A model generated the notes under the pieces. That model was not told the origin of the DNA. It saw nothing but the letters and a program-made list of their open reading frames with translations, and searched no databases. From Pseudomonas viridiflava (GTDB lineage Bacteria; Pseudomonadota; Gammaproteobacteria; Pseudomonadales; Pseudomonadaceae): DNA of 64,000 bases. Below, one piece after another: positions 7,991 through 17,529 of this stretch (position 1 is its first letter; every line of letters starts with the position of its first letter). The translations under genes were made by a program, and so were the position numbers. Location: positions 62,001 to 126,000 of the forward strand of contig NZ_UTBZ01000052.1 in assembly GCF_900580865.1 (NCBI RefSeq). Direction: 5' to 3'.

Positions 7991-9402
7991 ACCGAGTCGC
8001 GGCCTTCGCGAGCAGGCTCGCTCCCACAGGGGATTCGCGCCGTACACAACACCCGTGTGGGAGCGAGCCTGCTCGCGAAGAGGCCCATTCAGTCGCCACA
8101 ACCGTCGGCACCTTATTGCTGTTCAGCCTGTTCAGCCTCAATGCTTTCGCCGCCGAACCGCAACTCAAAGTCCAGGCCCACCTGCAAACCACCGAGGGCG
8201 CCATGGTCGGCGGCCTTGTCGAACTGCAAATCGACGTCCTCACCGACACCTGGTTCACCAGCGCTGCCACCCTGCCCGACCTGAAACTCGACGGCGCCCT
8301 GGTCATGCCGCCGGACGGTCAGGCGCAGCATCTCAATCAAAACATCGACGGTCAGGCCTTCAGCGGTTTGCGCTACAGCTACCTGATCACCCCGAACGTC
8401 GCACGCAGCTTCGACATTCCGGCGCTGACCGTGCGCGCCACACCCGGCCAAGCCACGACAGAAATCAGTGCGCAGAGCCAACCGGTGCAGTTCAGCGCCG
8501 CCCAGCCGCCCGGTTTCAAATCCGGGGAAACACCGCTGGTGGCCAGCGGTTTGCGTTTCACTCAGAGCATCACCCACTCGGCGACGCCGTTGAAAGTCGG
8601 CGACAGCATCACCCGCCAATTGACCCTGCAAGCGGACGGCGCACTGGCCATGACCCTGCCGATTCCAGCGCTCGGTGATGTTGCCGGCCTGAGCCGCTAT
8701 GCGAAAACCCCGCAGGTCACCAGTCTCGATGACGGTCGTGGCGACATCCTCGGCGGTCAGCGCATCGACAGCGTCACCTACCGCATCGACAAGGCCGGCT
8801 CGCACACGCTGCCGGCCATTGATGTGAAGTGGTGGGACGCCAGCACTCGCCAATCGCGCACCGCGCAGGTGCCGGCGGTGACGTTTGAGGCAATGGCCAG
8901 CAGCGCCTACAAACCGGTCTTCTCGATCAGCGAAGACCTCAAGCAACTGGGCCAGAATCGCCTGCATTTTTCCACGCATTGGCTTTGGTGGCTGAGCTTG
9001 TTCGCGGCAGTCGTCGGCGCCGCTTATCTGTTGCGTCCTGCACTCAGCCGCGCCAGAAAAAACTGGCAAGCGCGCCGGCAGGCGCAACAACGGGCGTGGC
9101 AGCAATCGCCCGACTTCGCCTGGCAACAAATCGATGCACAACTGCAAGCCCGCCCTCCTCAATTGAGCGCGCTGTACCTGTGGCTACGCCGCAGTCGGCA
9201 GGGGCTGAAACTGGTCGATGCCGGCCCGCGCCTGCAAGGCCTGTTACGCGGGCTTTACGGTCGCCAACCCAGCACCGAGCAAACACTCGTTCAACTGCGC
9301 GAATCATTGTCTACGCTTCACAGTCAGGCCGAACGGCAGCACGCAAAACCGGCCTCGGCCCTGCGCCCGCTCAACCCCGTTCACGAGAAGGATTTCCCAT
9401 GA
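7987..9402 (+). CDS. BatD family protein with a REPIN in its signal region
   Basis: 471 residues. After an export signal ([15 protein letters not shown]) comes a long beta-rich periplasmic region, a membrane helix (about residues 333-350, [16 protein letters not shown]) and a basic cytosolic tail, as in BatD (oxygen-tolerance family). Between the ATG at 7987, coupled to batB by ATGA, and the hydrophobic core lie about 27 residues translated from a REPIN at 8003-8085. There is no ATG, GTG or well-placed TTG between the REPIN and the signal core, so the repeat must be translated as an extended N-region if the protein is made. Overlaps the HAD gene by 4 bases. Confidence 0.87.
   Translation: MNRVAAFASRLAPTGDSRRTQHPCGSEPAREEAHSVATTVGTLLLFSLFSLNAFAAEPQLKVQAHLQTTEGAMVGGLVELQIDVLTDTWFTSAATLPDLKLDGALVMPPDGQAQHLNQNIDGQAFSGLRYSYLITPNVARSFDIPALTVRATPGQATTEISAQSQPVQFSAAQPPGFKSGETPLVASGLRFTQSITHSATPLKVGDSITRQLTLQADGALAMTLPIPALGDVAGLSRYAKTPQVTSLDDGRGDILGGQRIDSVTYRIDKAGSHTLPAIDVKWWDASTRQSRTAQVPAVTFEAMASSAYKPVFSISEDLKQLGQNRLHFSTHWLWWLSLFAAVVGAAYLLRPALSRARKNWQARRQAQQRAWQQSPDFAWQQIDAQLQARPPQLSALYLWLRRSRQGLKLVDAGPRLQGLLRGLYGRQPSTEQTLVQLRESLSTLHSQAERQHAKPASALRPLNPVHEKDFP
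8003..8085. repeat. REPIN inside the batD signal-peptide coding region
   Basis: Inverted REP pair (TTCGCGAGCAGGCTCGCTCC ... GTGGGAGCGAGCCTGCTCGC) starting about 16 bases after the batD start codon. Same family as 5133, 12133, 24800, 28966, 30110 and 39427. The reading frame remains open through it. Confidence 0.95.
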
Positions 9403-10421
9403 CGACTGCGCTCCTGCACCGCCAACGCTTCGGACTCGCCCTGCTGTTCGGTCTGACCCTGTCGCTGCTGGCCCAAGCTAACGAGCCACTACCGTCGTGG
9501 AATGATGGCCCGGCGAAGAAGAGCATTATCGAATTCGTGCAGACCGTGACCGACCAGACCAGCAAGGACTTCGTCAAACCGGGCGACCGTATCGCCGTGT
9601 TCGACAACGACGGCACCTTGTGGAGTGAACAACCGGCCTATTTCGAATTACTGTTTGCCTTCGACGAGGTCAAGCGCAACGCCGCGCAGCATCCGGAATG
9701 GAAAACTACCCAGCCGTTCAAAGCCGTGCTGGAAAACGATCACAAGGCTCTGGCCGCTTCCGGCATGGAAGGCCTGCTGAAAATCGTCGGGGCGACCCAC
9801 ACCGGCATGACCACCGAAGCCTTCGATGACTACGCCAAAACCTGGCTCAGTCAGGCGCGGCATCCAAGGACCGGCAAGCCGTACACCGAGATGATCTTCC
9901 AGCCGATGCTGGAAATGCTCGATTACCTGCGCAAACAGGACTTCAAGACCTACATCGTCTCCGGCGGCGACACCGGGTTCATGCGCGCCTTCGCCGAGAA
10001 GGTCTACGGCATCCCGCCGGAACAAGTGATCGGCACCACGTTCATCACTTCATTTCAATACAAGGACGGCAAGGCCTCGATCGTGCGCACAGCGAAACTG
10101 GCGCACAACGACGACGGCCCCGGCAAACCGGAAAGCATTGACGCGGTGATCGGCAAACGGCCGATCCTCGCCTTCGGCAATTCCGACGGCGACCTGCAAA
10201 TGCTGCAGTGGACCGCCGCCGGTTCCGGCAAACGGTTTATGGGGCTGGTGCACCACACCGACGCCAAGCGCGAATGGGCCTATGACCGTCAATCCGATAT
10301 CGGCCGGCTCGACAAAGCCCTCGATGAAGCAAATTCCCGTGGCTGGACCGTGGTTGACATGGCGTCGGAGTGGCGCCGGATCTACCCGTTCGAGCCTGCG
10401 GTCACCGGGCAGGTGCAATAA
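9399..10421 (+). CDS. Exported HAD-superfamily phosphatase
   Basis: 340 residues. Signal peptide ([20 protein letters not shown]) and a HAD core: motif I FDNDGTLW (D69, D71), a Thr/Ser motif II around YIVSGGD, and motif IV FGNSDGD. It resembles phosphoserine-phosphatase-like HAD enzymes, which hydrolyse phosphate monoesters, here predicted in the periplasm. It starts inside the batD stop (ATGA), so it belongs to the MoxR/Bat operon. The pairing with a sulfatase immediately downstream suggests scavenging of organic phosphate or sulfate esters. A much longer ORF in this frame overlaps batD and is rejected. Confidence 0.85.
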   Translation: MTTALLHRQRFGLALLFGLTLSLLAQANEPLPSWNDGPAKKSIIEFVQTVTDQTSKDFVKPGDRIAVFDNDGTLWSEQPAYFELLFAFDEVKRNAAQHPEWKTTQPFKAVLENDHKALAASGMEGLLKIVGATHTGMTTEAFDDYAKTWLSQARHPRTGKPYTEMIFQPMLEMLDYLRKQDFKTYIVSGGDTGFMRAFAEKVYGIPPEQVIGTTFITSFQYKDGKASIVRTAKLAHNDDGPGKPESIDAVIGKRPILAFGNSDGDLQMLQWTAAGSGKRFMGLVHHTDAKREWAYDRQSDIGRLDKALDEANSRGWTVVDMASEWRRIYPFEPAVTGQVQ

Positions 10422-10491
10422 GAAAGCGTGATGCAGGACTGCAATAAACGTTAGTCGCAATAAACGACCCCCGCGAAAAGGAGCAAGTCAG

Positions 10492-12066
10492 ATGACTCGC
10501 ATACGCAAATGGCTACCGAAACTCGCCTTGGTGGCGACTTCGGTCATGGCGCTGTCGGCTACGGCCACGGCGGCTGAAAAACCCAACATTCTGGTGATCT
10601 TCGGCGATGACATCGGCCAGACCAACATCAGCGCCTACTCGATGGGGGTGGTTGGCTACAAAACCCCGAACATCGACCGTATCGCCAAAGAAGGCATGAT
10701 CTTCACCGACTACTATGCGGAGAACAGCTGTACGGCTGGACGATCGTCGTTCATCACCGGTCAGACGCCGCTGCGGACCGGCCTTTCGAAAGTGGGCATG
10801 CCTGGCGTGCCAGTCGGCTTGCAGCCCCGCGATATAACCATCGCCCAAGCATTGAAAGCCCAAGGTTACGCAACGGGCCAGTTCGGTAAAAACCACCTCG
10901 GTGATAAAGATGAATACCTGCCGACCAACCATGGTTTCGACGAGTTCTTCGGCAACCTCTATCACCTCAATGCCGAAGAAGAGCCGGAGCGTCCGTACTG
11001 GCCCAAGAATGATGCCGAGTTCGTCAAGGCAGCCTCTCCGCGTGGCGTGATCCACAGTTTTGCCGATGGCAAGATCGAGGACACCGGGGCCTTGACCAAA
11101 AAACGCATGGAGACCATCGACGACGAAACCACTGCCGCCGCTCAGGCGTTCATCGAGAAGCAATCGAAGGCGAACAAACCGTTCTTCGTCTGGATGAACA
11201 CCACCCGCATGCACGCGTTCACCCATGTGCGTGAATCAATGCAGGGTCAAAGCGGCATGGTCGGCAACGAATATGCCGATGGCATGATCGAGCACGACGG
11301 CGACGTCGGTAAACTGCTCAAAACGCTCGATGACCTGAAGCTGACCGACAACACCATCGTGGTCTACACCACCGACAACGGCCCTAACCAATGGTCGTGG
11401 CCGGATGCGGCAACCACACCGTTCCGCAACGAGAAAAACTCCAACTGGGAGGGTGCGTATCGAGTGCCTGCGATGATTCGCTGGCCGGGTAAAGTCAAGG
11501 CGGGTGAAGTTTCGACGCAGCTGTTCTCGGGTCTGGACTGGTTCCCGACGCTGTTGGCTGCGGTCGGCGACACCGATATCAAGGATCGCCTGCTCAAAGG
11601 TGCCGACGTCGGCGGCAAAAACTTCAAGGTGCATCTGGACGGTTACAACCAGCTGGATTACCTGACGGGTAAAACCGACAAGAGCGCGCGTGACGAGTTT
11701 TACTACTTCAACGATGACGGTGTGCTGGTCAGCATGCGTTTCAACGACTGGAAACTGGTCTTCTGCGAGCAGCGAGCTCCTGGTGGTCTGGAAGTGTGGA
11801 GCGAACCGTTCGTGTGCCTGCGAGTACCGAAAATGTTCAACCTGCGCATGGACCCGTACGAACGGGCTGACATCGTGTCTGACCAATACTATGACTGGCT
11901 GACGAAAAACGACTATCTGATTTTCGACGGCACCCGCCGGGCTGCGAAGTTCCTGCAAACCTTCGTCGACTACCCACCGAGTCAGCGTCCGGCGAGCTTC
12001 AGCATCGACCAGATCCGTGAAGACGTGGATCGTCGCATCCAGGAAAAAATGAAAAAAGCCCAGTAA
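10492..12066 (+). CDS. Formylglycine-dependent sulfatase (arylsulfatase)
   Basis: 524 residues with a signal peptide (ending ATATAA-EKP). The sulfatase active site is clear: FGDDIGQ provides metal ligands, and CTAGRSSFITG has the Cys at residue 80 that would be converted to formylglycine (C-x-A-x-R form). TTDNGPNQWSW supplies the second metal site. It hydrolyses a sulfate ester in the periplasm; the substrate is not readable. AAGGAGC precedes the ATG. No formylglycine-generating enzyme is encoded in this window, so maturation must come from elsewhere. A terminator follows directly. Confidence 0.92.
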   Translation: MTRIRKWLPKLALVATSVMALSATATAAEKPNILVIFGDDIGQTNISAYSMGVVGYKTPNIDRIAKEGMIFTDYYAENSCTAGRSSFITGQTPLRTGLSKVGMPGVPVGLQPRDITIAQALKAQGYATGQFGKNHLGDKDEYLPTNHGFDEFFGNLYHLNAEEEPERPYWPKNDAEFVKAASPRGVIHSFADGKIEDTGALTKKRMETIDDETTAAAQAFIEKQSKANKPFFVWMNTTRMHAFTHVRESMQGQSGMVGNEYADGMIEHDGDVGKLLKTLDDLKLTDNTIVVYTTDNGPNQWSWPDAATTPFRNEKNSNWEGAYRVPAMIRWPGKVKAGEVSTQLFSGLDWFPTLLAAVGDTDIKDRLLKGADVGGKNFKVHLDGYNQLDYLTGKTDKSARDEFYYFNDDGVLVSMRFNDWKLVFCEQRAPGGLEVWSEPFVCLRVPKMFNLRMDPYERADIVSDQYYDWLTKNDYLIFDGTRRAAKFLQTFVDYPPSQRPASFSIDQIREDVDRRIQEKMKKAQ

Positions 12067-12078
12067 CACCGCTCGACT

Positions 12079-12114
12079 GCCGCTCGCCCTCACTGGCGGG
12101 CGGCCTTATTTTTG
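12079..12114 (+). terminator. Rho-independent terminator after the sulfatase gene
   Basis: GC-rich stem GCCGCTCGCC/GGCGGGCGGC with a CTCACT loop, followed by a T-rich tail (TTATTTTT). Confidence 0.8.
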
Positions 12115-12132
12115 ACTTGGGACTGTGTCGGC

Positions 12133-12214
12133 TTCTTCGCGAGCAGGCTCGCTCCCACACTGGACTTGTGTTCGCCACAGATCCCTTGTGGGAGCGAGCC
12201 TGCTCGCGAAGGGG
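12133..12214. repeat. REPIN, GAGCGAGCCTGCTCGCGAA family
   Basis: Inverted pair of REPs between the sulfatase terminator and the following gene. Confidence 0.93.
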
Positions 12215-12253
12215 CCAGCACCGTCACAATCACTTTTGAATTAAGGCCTCCGC

Positions 12254-14758
12254 ATGTCCTCACGTATCGCCAGCAAGCCGTCGGCCATACCCGCCTCACA
12301 TACCGCCGCTCCCACGCTGCTGTTCCCCGCCCTGCTGCTGTGCATCTCCGGCGTCGCGGCGCTGGTCTATCAGGTGCTGTGGATCAAGCAACTGTCACTG
12401 GTGGTCGGCGTCGAGGTGTATGCGATCACCACCGGTATCAGTGCGTTTTTCGCAGGACTGGCTCTTGGTGGCTGGCTGTTCGGACGTTGGGCGGATCGCT
12501 TGCAGCAGCCGGTGTTGCTGTATGCCGGGCTGGAAGTGCTGGTGGCGATTCTCGGCGTCGGCGCGACCGTGGCCATGAGCCTGGCAGCCAGCCCGTTTGC
12601 CTGGCTGCAAGGGCACGTCGGCGTGCTTGCATGGCTGTTACCGTTCGCACTGGTTGGCCTGCCGGCGGTGCTGATGGGCGGCACTCTGCCGGTGCTGGTG
12701 CGTTCGCTCGCCGCTGATCCGGGCAAGGCTGGCGGTCAGTTATATGCGGCCAACACCTTGGGGGCGATTGTCGGCACCCTCCTCGCCGCGTTCGTGTTGA
12801 TCGCCAGCCTTGGTGTGCGTGGCAGTGCCTTGTTTGCGGCGATGCTTAATCTGCTGGCCGCCGTCGGTGCGTTATGGCTGGCCCGGCAGCATCCGGCGCC
12901 CCTGACCACCACCATCAAACATCACGTAGAAAAAGCCCCGGACCGAACTGCGCTGTGGCTGTACTCCATCGCCGGTGGCGTGGCGCTGGGCTATGAAGTG
13001 GTCTGGTCGCAATCGATCGTGCAGTTCATGAGCACGCGCACCTACGCGTTTGCCGTGGTGTTGGCGACCTATCTGACCGGGCTGTTTATCGGCAGCGCCC
13101 TGCTCGCCCGCCGGGTCGAGCGCATCCGCGATCCTTGGGGCGTGTTCGGTTTGCTGATTGCCGGCGCCGGGCTGGTCGCGCTGCTGGAAATCGCCCTGCT
13201 CGGGCGCTGGCTGGTGATCGCACAGAGTCAGGCGGAGATGTGGCTCTTGAGCCTGGGTGCCAGTGAGTTGGCGGGTATGAGTGCACGCTTCGCCGTGGCA
13301 GCGTTGAGCATTGTCTTTGTGCCTACGTTGTTGCTCGGTGCGGCGTTTCCGCTGGCCTTGCGTTTGAGTGTCGGCCATGAGCGCGTCGGCCGGGATGTCG
13401 GCGCCGTGGTGGCTTTCAATACGCTCGGCGGAATTGTCGGGGTGATGCTTTGCGGCTTTCTGCTGATCCCGCTATTGGGGCTGGTGCGCACGCTGGGCCT
13501 GCTGGCGCTCATCGCTGCCGGCGTCGGCTACTTTGCCGTGCGCAAAGGTCATCACGTCAAGAAAGGCCGGCGTCAGGCCGTGGTTGCGCTCGGGCTGGTG
13601 TCGGTGGTGTTGGCCGTGTTCACCCCGGTCGACAAGCTCGCCAGCCTGTTACCCGGCGCGCGCAACGGCACACTGGCGTTCTATGAAGAAGGTCGCGGCG
13701 GTACGGTTGCGGTGGTTGCTCAAGGACGCGGCGAGAACACCTTCCACCGTTTGTACATTCAAGGCGTATCGAACACCGGCGATGCCATGCCCTCACTGCG
13801 CTACATGCGCGTGCAAGCCCTGCTGCCGCTGTTGATTCACAACGGTGAGCCACGCTCGACACTGGTGATCGGTTTCGGCACCGGCATCACCGCCGGCGCC
13901 ATGCTGCGCTACCCGGGGCTGGAACATCGGGTGGTCGCCGAGTTGCTGCCGTCAGTGGTCAAAGCCGCGCCGTTGTTCAAGGGCAACTTCAACGCCGCCA
14001 ACGATCCCGGCGTCGATGTGCGTCTGCGCGACGGGCGCCAGGAACTGCTGCGCAGCGCACAAACCTACGACCTGATCACCCTCGAACCGCCACCGCCCTC
14101 TGCGGCCGGTGTGGTCAACCTGTATTCGCGGGACTTCTACCAGTTGGCGGCCAGTCGTCTGGAGGACAAAGGCATCGTCGCCCAGTGGCTGCCATTACCG
14201 ACGCAGAATATCGACGACTCGCGTTCACTGGTGCGCAGCTTCCTTGATGTGTTCCCGTATGCCTCGCTGTGGACCAGCGAGTTCCACGAGACGCTTCTGG
14301 TCGGTTCGCTGCAACCGATGGAACTGGATGCCGCGAAAATCACCGCGCGCTTCCAGCAGGACAGCGTGCGCAGCACCTTGCAGGATGTCGGCATCGGTTC
14401 CGCCGCTGCCCTGCTGGCGACCTGGGTCACCGATCGCGCCGGGCTTGAACGCTTTGCCGCCGATGCACCGGCGGTGACCGACGATCAACCGCGCATCGAG
14501 TACGCACCATGGGTGCGCAGCAAGGAAATCACGCGCGTGCTGCCAGCACTGTTGGACCTGTATCAGGCACCGCCACTGGTGAATGCCGATGCCGGGTTCA
14601 ACGAGCGTATGGAAAGCCATCGCCAGCGCCTGATGCAGTTCTATCGCGCCAGCCTGCATGCCTACGACGGCGACCGCGATGCCTGGGCGCGGGATATCGG
14701 CGAGGTGATGCGCGGCGATGGCGGCAACCCGTATTTCCGCTGGTTCGTCGGCAAATAA
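12254..14758 (+). CDS. Fused multi-span membrane / spermidine-synthase-like protein
   Basis: 834 residues. The first about 440 residues are transmembrane helices of the 'fused MFS/spermidine synthase' type (start SGVAALVYQVLWIKQLSLVVG). Then comes a soluble Rossmann-type domain with the SAM-binding-like VIGFGTGITAGAML and an LEPPPPSAAGVVNLYSRDFY stretch aligned with the spermidine synthase active loop. Classical enzymes carry an Asp where this protein has Glu-Pro-Pro-Pro-Pro, so true aminopropyl transfer is doubtful. It follows the sulfatase and may belong to the same functional set. The ATG at 12254 lies just after a REPIN. Confidence 0.8.
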   Translation: MSSRIASKPSAIPASHTAAPTLLFPALLLCISGVAALVYQVLWIKQLSLVVGVEVYAITTGISAFFAGLALGGWLFGRWADRLQQPVLLYAGLEVLVAILGVGATVAMSLAASPFAWLQGHVGVLAWLLPFALVGLPAVLMGGTLPVLVRSLAADPGKAGGQLYAANTLGAIVGTLLAAFVLIASLGVRGSALFAAMLNLLAAVGALWLARQHPAPLTTTIKHHVEKAPDRTALWLYSIAGGVALGYEVVWSQSIVQFMSTRTYAFAVVLATYLTGLFIGSALLARRVERIRDPWGVFGLLIAGAGLVALLEIALLGRWLVIAQSQAEMWLLSLGASELAGMSARFAVAALSIVFVPTLLLGAAFPLALRLSVGHERVGRDVGAVVAFNTLGGIVGVMLCGFLLIPLLGLVRTLGLLALIAAGVGYFAVRKGHHVKKGRRQAVVALGLVSVVLAVFTPVDKLASLLPGARNGTLAFYEEGRGGTVAVVAQGRGENTFHRLYIQGVSNTGDAMPSLRYMRVQALLPLLIHNGEPRSTLVIGFGTGITAGAMLRYPGLEHRVVAELLPSVVKAAPLFKGNFNAANDPGVDVRLRDGRQELLRSAQTYDLITLEPPPPSAAGVVNLYSRDFYQLAASRLEDKGIVAQWLPLPTQNIDDSRSLVRSFLDVFPYASLWTSEFHETLLVGSLQPMELDAAKITARFQQDSVRSTLQDVGIGSAAALLATWVTDRAGLERFAADAPAVTDDQPRIEYAPWVRSKEITRVLPALLDLYQAPPLVNADAGFNERMESHRQRLMQFYRASLHAYDGDRDAWARDIGEVMRGDGGNPYFRWFVGK

Positions 14759-14858
14759 ATGGCGGCTGAGGACTTTTCGACGCGAAACAGGTAGGGTGCG
14801 CAAAATCAAAGTGCCATCACTGGACCGCGTCGCAGGTTTTCATGGAGTTGTACACGCA

Positions 14859-16487
14859 ATGAGTTGCTGGACCGTCCTTGGCCTCACGGCCGACGCCGAT
14901 ACGCGCAGTATCAAACGCCAATACGCTGCCCTGCTCAAACAGACCCGCCCGGACGAAGACGCTGAGGGCTTCCAGCGCCTGCGTGACGCCTACGAGCAAG
15001 CCCTGAATTACAAGGAATGGGCCCAGGCCAACGAAGACAACGAGGCTGATGACGACACCTGGGACCTGACCGGCCTGACCGTGGTCGAAGTCGATGCCTT
15101 GCAGCAGGCGACGCGCTCACTGCACGGCACCAGCCTTGCACAATTGCAACAGCGCCATGTCCTCGCCGTTGAACAGGGCTGCGCGCATATCCTCGAAGAG
15201 ACCCTGCTGCAGCATTGCATCGAGAACCCGCAAACATCGGCGCCGATGGTCGATTGGGCGGTGCAGACTTATCACTGGTTCAGTGCCTGGCAACGCCTGG
15301 AACTGGACGAGGAATCCATCGAACATTTGCTCGATCAGCAGCGGGAACGTATTACTCGACCGCTGCGTGATGCCCTTGATCGTGAGGACAGTGCGGCCTT
15401 TTTGCAGGCCTACGCACAGTGCGGCCAATGTCTGTGGCTCGACGCTGAAGTACACCGGCTGTGGTTCAACCTGTTCCTGAGTCGATTGCTACTGGACAGC
15501 GAACACTGGTCCTGCGCTGTTTTCGAGCAGGTTTGTGCGGGTCAGGGCTGGCATTCCGGCCCGGCCAACCGTTGCCCGCAAGATGAATGGAAGCGTCTGG
15601 TCGCGCGCCATGAGGCACCGATTTTTATCGCGCAACAGCGTCAACTCGCGCAAGAGCCGCCCGCCACTGCCGAACACCGCGCCGCCCGCCTATTGCTCGG
15701 CAGCGGCCCGTTCAGCCAGCGTCGCGCGCTGGCCCGGCGCCTGCGTGAGAAAGATTGGGAACATTGCCGACACTTGAGTTCGGCGCTGTACGCCAATCAT
15801 CCGAAGGTCTGTGCAGAGTTACCCGGTGGCACCGCGTTCTTCTGGCGCGACTGGGAACTGAAACGCGGCGAATGGCCGACCTACGTTGGCGTAGTGCTGG
15901 CCTGTCTGATCGGTGCGTTTACTCATTTCATCCCGCTGGGGCTGCGCGTACCCGGGCTGATCAATATCGTCATGACCTCAACGATCGTGTTTGGGGTGAT
16001 CGCTGCGGGCATCAACTGGCTGACTCACGAACTGGCGCACACCCATTGGCTGCTGGATGATCGCCTCAGCGCGCGGTTGTGGCCATGGTTCGCCAAGGAC
16101 GCTGCACCGTTCGGCATACTGCGTGATCTGATTCCCTGCGCATTGATGGTGGCCGGGCTCACTTGGTTTTTCGGCCCCATCGCTGGCGTCGTCTATGCCG
16201 CCACACTGGCCTGCGTGGGTTTGATCCGTCGCCGTCAGGTCAAGCCACACACGTCCTGGGAAAAGACCAACCTACCGGTGAAAATCGGCCTGACGCTACT
16301 CGGGGTTGTCGCCCTGGTGCTGGTGCTGGGCGTGTTCAAAGTGGCCGCCAGCCAAGGCACGGTCAATCGCAATCAGGGACTGCAACCCTGGGCGGAGCGT
16401 TTGTGTAGCCGGTTGCCGGCGAGTTCGTTCGACTGTGGCGTGCCCGCCACCCGTGAACAGTGGTATCCGGCGGAGGCACGACCATGA
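14859..16487 (+). CDS. J-domain protein with C-terminal membrane helices
   Basis: 542 residues. The first 60 residues form a J domain (CWTVLGLTADADTRSIKRQYAALL), but the HPD tripeptide appears as RPD (KQTRPDED), which would weaken stimulation of a DnaK partner. A long helical middle follows, then several membrane helices (about residues 345-390, 430-460, 480-500) and a short C-terminal domain with Cys. The start at 14859 is where the J domain begins; an upstream in-frame extension has no homology. It shares ATGA with the DUF3829 gene. Possibly a membrane-tethered cochaperone. Confidence 0.75.
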   Translation: MSCWTVLGLTADADTRSIKRQYAALLKQTRPDEDAEGFQRLRDAYEQALNYKEWAQANEDNEADDDTWDLTGLTVVEVDALQQATRSLHGTSLAQLQQRHVLAVEQGCAHILEETLLQHCIENPQTSAPMVDWAVQTYHWFSAWQRLELDEESIEHLLDQQRERITRPLRDALDREDSAAFLQAYAQCGQCLWLDAEVHRLWFNLFLSRLLLDSEHWSCAVFEQVCAGQGWHSGPANRCPQDEWKRLVARHEAPIFIAQQRQLAQEPPATAEHRAARLLLGSGPFSQRRALARRLREKDWEHCRHLSSALYANHPKVCAELPGGTAFFWRDWELKRGEWPTYVGVVLACLIGAFTHFIPLGLRVPGLINIVMTSTIVFGVIAAGINWLTHELAHTHWLLDDRLSARLWPWFAKDAAPFGILRDLIPCALMVAGLTWFFGPIAGVVYAATLACVGLIRRRQVKPHTSWEKTNLPVKIGLTLLGVVALVLVLGVFKVAASQGTVNRNQGLQPWAERLCSRLPASSFDCGVPATREQWYPAEARP

Positions 16488-17479
16488 CCTCAAGACTCAT
16501 GTTTGTCAGCGGCGTAGTGGTCGTTCTGGTGGTGATGGGGCTGTCGAGCGCGACCCGGCCGTTCCTGAAGCTCGATCTGTGGCTTGATCAGCGCGAATCC
16601 CCCGTGACCGCGCAGGCCAACGCGTTGAGCCCGATCATCGCCTGCGTCAACCGCGTCGATGTGCACTGGCGCAACGCCTACGACAAATTCGAACGTCCGC
16701 GGCCAACAAGTGATGCATTCGGGCATTATCTTGCTGAGGCACGGGATTTCGACAACACGGACGCGTACACCGTACAGGACATCCAAAAGGATCTCTGCCT
16801 CAGTCATATCAACGAAAAACTCGAACTCTTGGCCTATCAGCCAGTGCTTTCACAAAAAGTCCGTGACTACGCGCAAGCACTGCAGGGGGCAGCGGTGATC
16901 TTTACGCCGGAGCGACTCGACAGAAGTGCGAACTTTTATGCCACGCCGCTCGCCCGGTTGTCCCAGGGCTCGGGGCAAATCCAGGCCGCCAGCAATGCCT
17001 ACATCAATGCATCGACAGCCTTGCGAGAGGAACTGCTGCCACTGGACGTGGCTCAGCGCCCCGAGCAGCTCAAGCTGCTGGAAGCGCGCGTGGGTAAGGA
17101 GATCCACTGGTCGCTGCTGGCGTACATGATTCAGGCCCGGGAGACACTGGAGTTGCTAGAAAACGGGATGAAACACCGCACCCTGAGCCCGCAAGCCGTG
17201 GCCGATACCACCGCCGATCTGCAACAGGCATGGAATCGTCGCGAGCCTTTCATCGCTCGTCGCGCGGGTGGATTTCGAAACAAGGACGATGACGCGCGAG
17301 AGCTGTGGCGGCACATCAGTGAGCCAGCGCAAAACTATCTCGACGCGCTGAACACCTTGCACAAGGACTGGCAAAACCACGCCGAACCGCAACGTTTGAG
17401 CGACGATTACTACGCCGTCACCCGTGGCTACGACGCCCTGCTCAGCCAATACAACCGTCAGGCACGCGCCAACTTCTAA
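16484..17479 (+). CDS. DUF3829 family protein
   Basis: 331 residues with an N-terminal hydrophobic segment (MFVSGVVVVLVVMGLSS) acting as signal or anchor, then an all-helical periplasmic domain resembling DUF3829 (E. coli YiiG family): IIACVNRVDVHWRNAYDKF near the start and a late VTRGYDALLSQYNRQ. Its ATG overlaps the stop of the J-domain gene, so the two are translationally coupled. Role unknown. Confidence 0.7.
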   Translation: MTSRLMFVSGVVVVLVVMGLSSATRPFLKLDLWLDQRESPVTAQANALSPIIACVNRVDVHWRNAYDKFERPRPTSDAFGHYLAEARDFDNTDAYTVQDIQKDLCLSHINEKLELLAYQPVLSQKVRDYAQALQGAAVIFTPERLDRSANFYATPLARLSQGSGQIQAASNAYINASTALREELLPLDVAQRPEQLKLLEARVGKEIHWSLLAYMIQARETLELLENGMKHRTLSPQAVADTTADLQQAWNRREPFIARRAGGFRNKDDDARELWRHISEPAQNYLDALNTLHKDWQNHAEPQRLSDDYYAVTRGYDALLSQYNRQARANF

Positions 17480-17490
17480 GGGTGTGGCAC

Positions 17491-17521
17491 AGGCCGGACC
17501 GTCCTCGCGGACAATCCGGCC
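17491..17521. terminator. GC-rich hairpin between convergent genes
   Basis: AGGCCGGACCGTCC...GGACAATCCGGCC forms a strong hairpin between the stops of two convergent genes. It lacks a clear T-tract on either strand, so terminator function is likely but not certain. Confidence 0.5.
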
Positions 17522-17529
17522 GGGCACAC

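Noticed and set aside
8979..9398. N-terminal extension of the HAD phosphatase
   Set aside because: Lies entirely within batD and reads as Arg/Pro/Thr-rich; the signal peptide begins at 9399.
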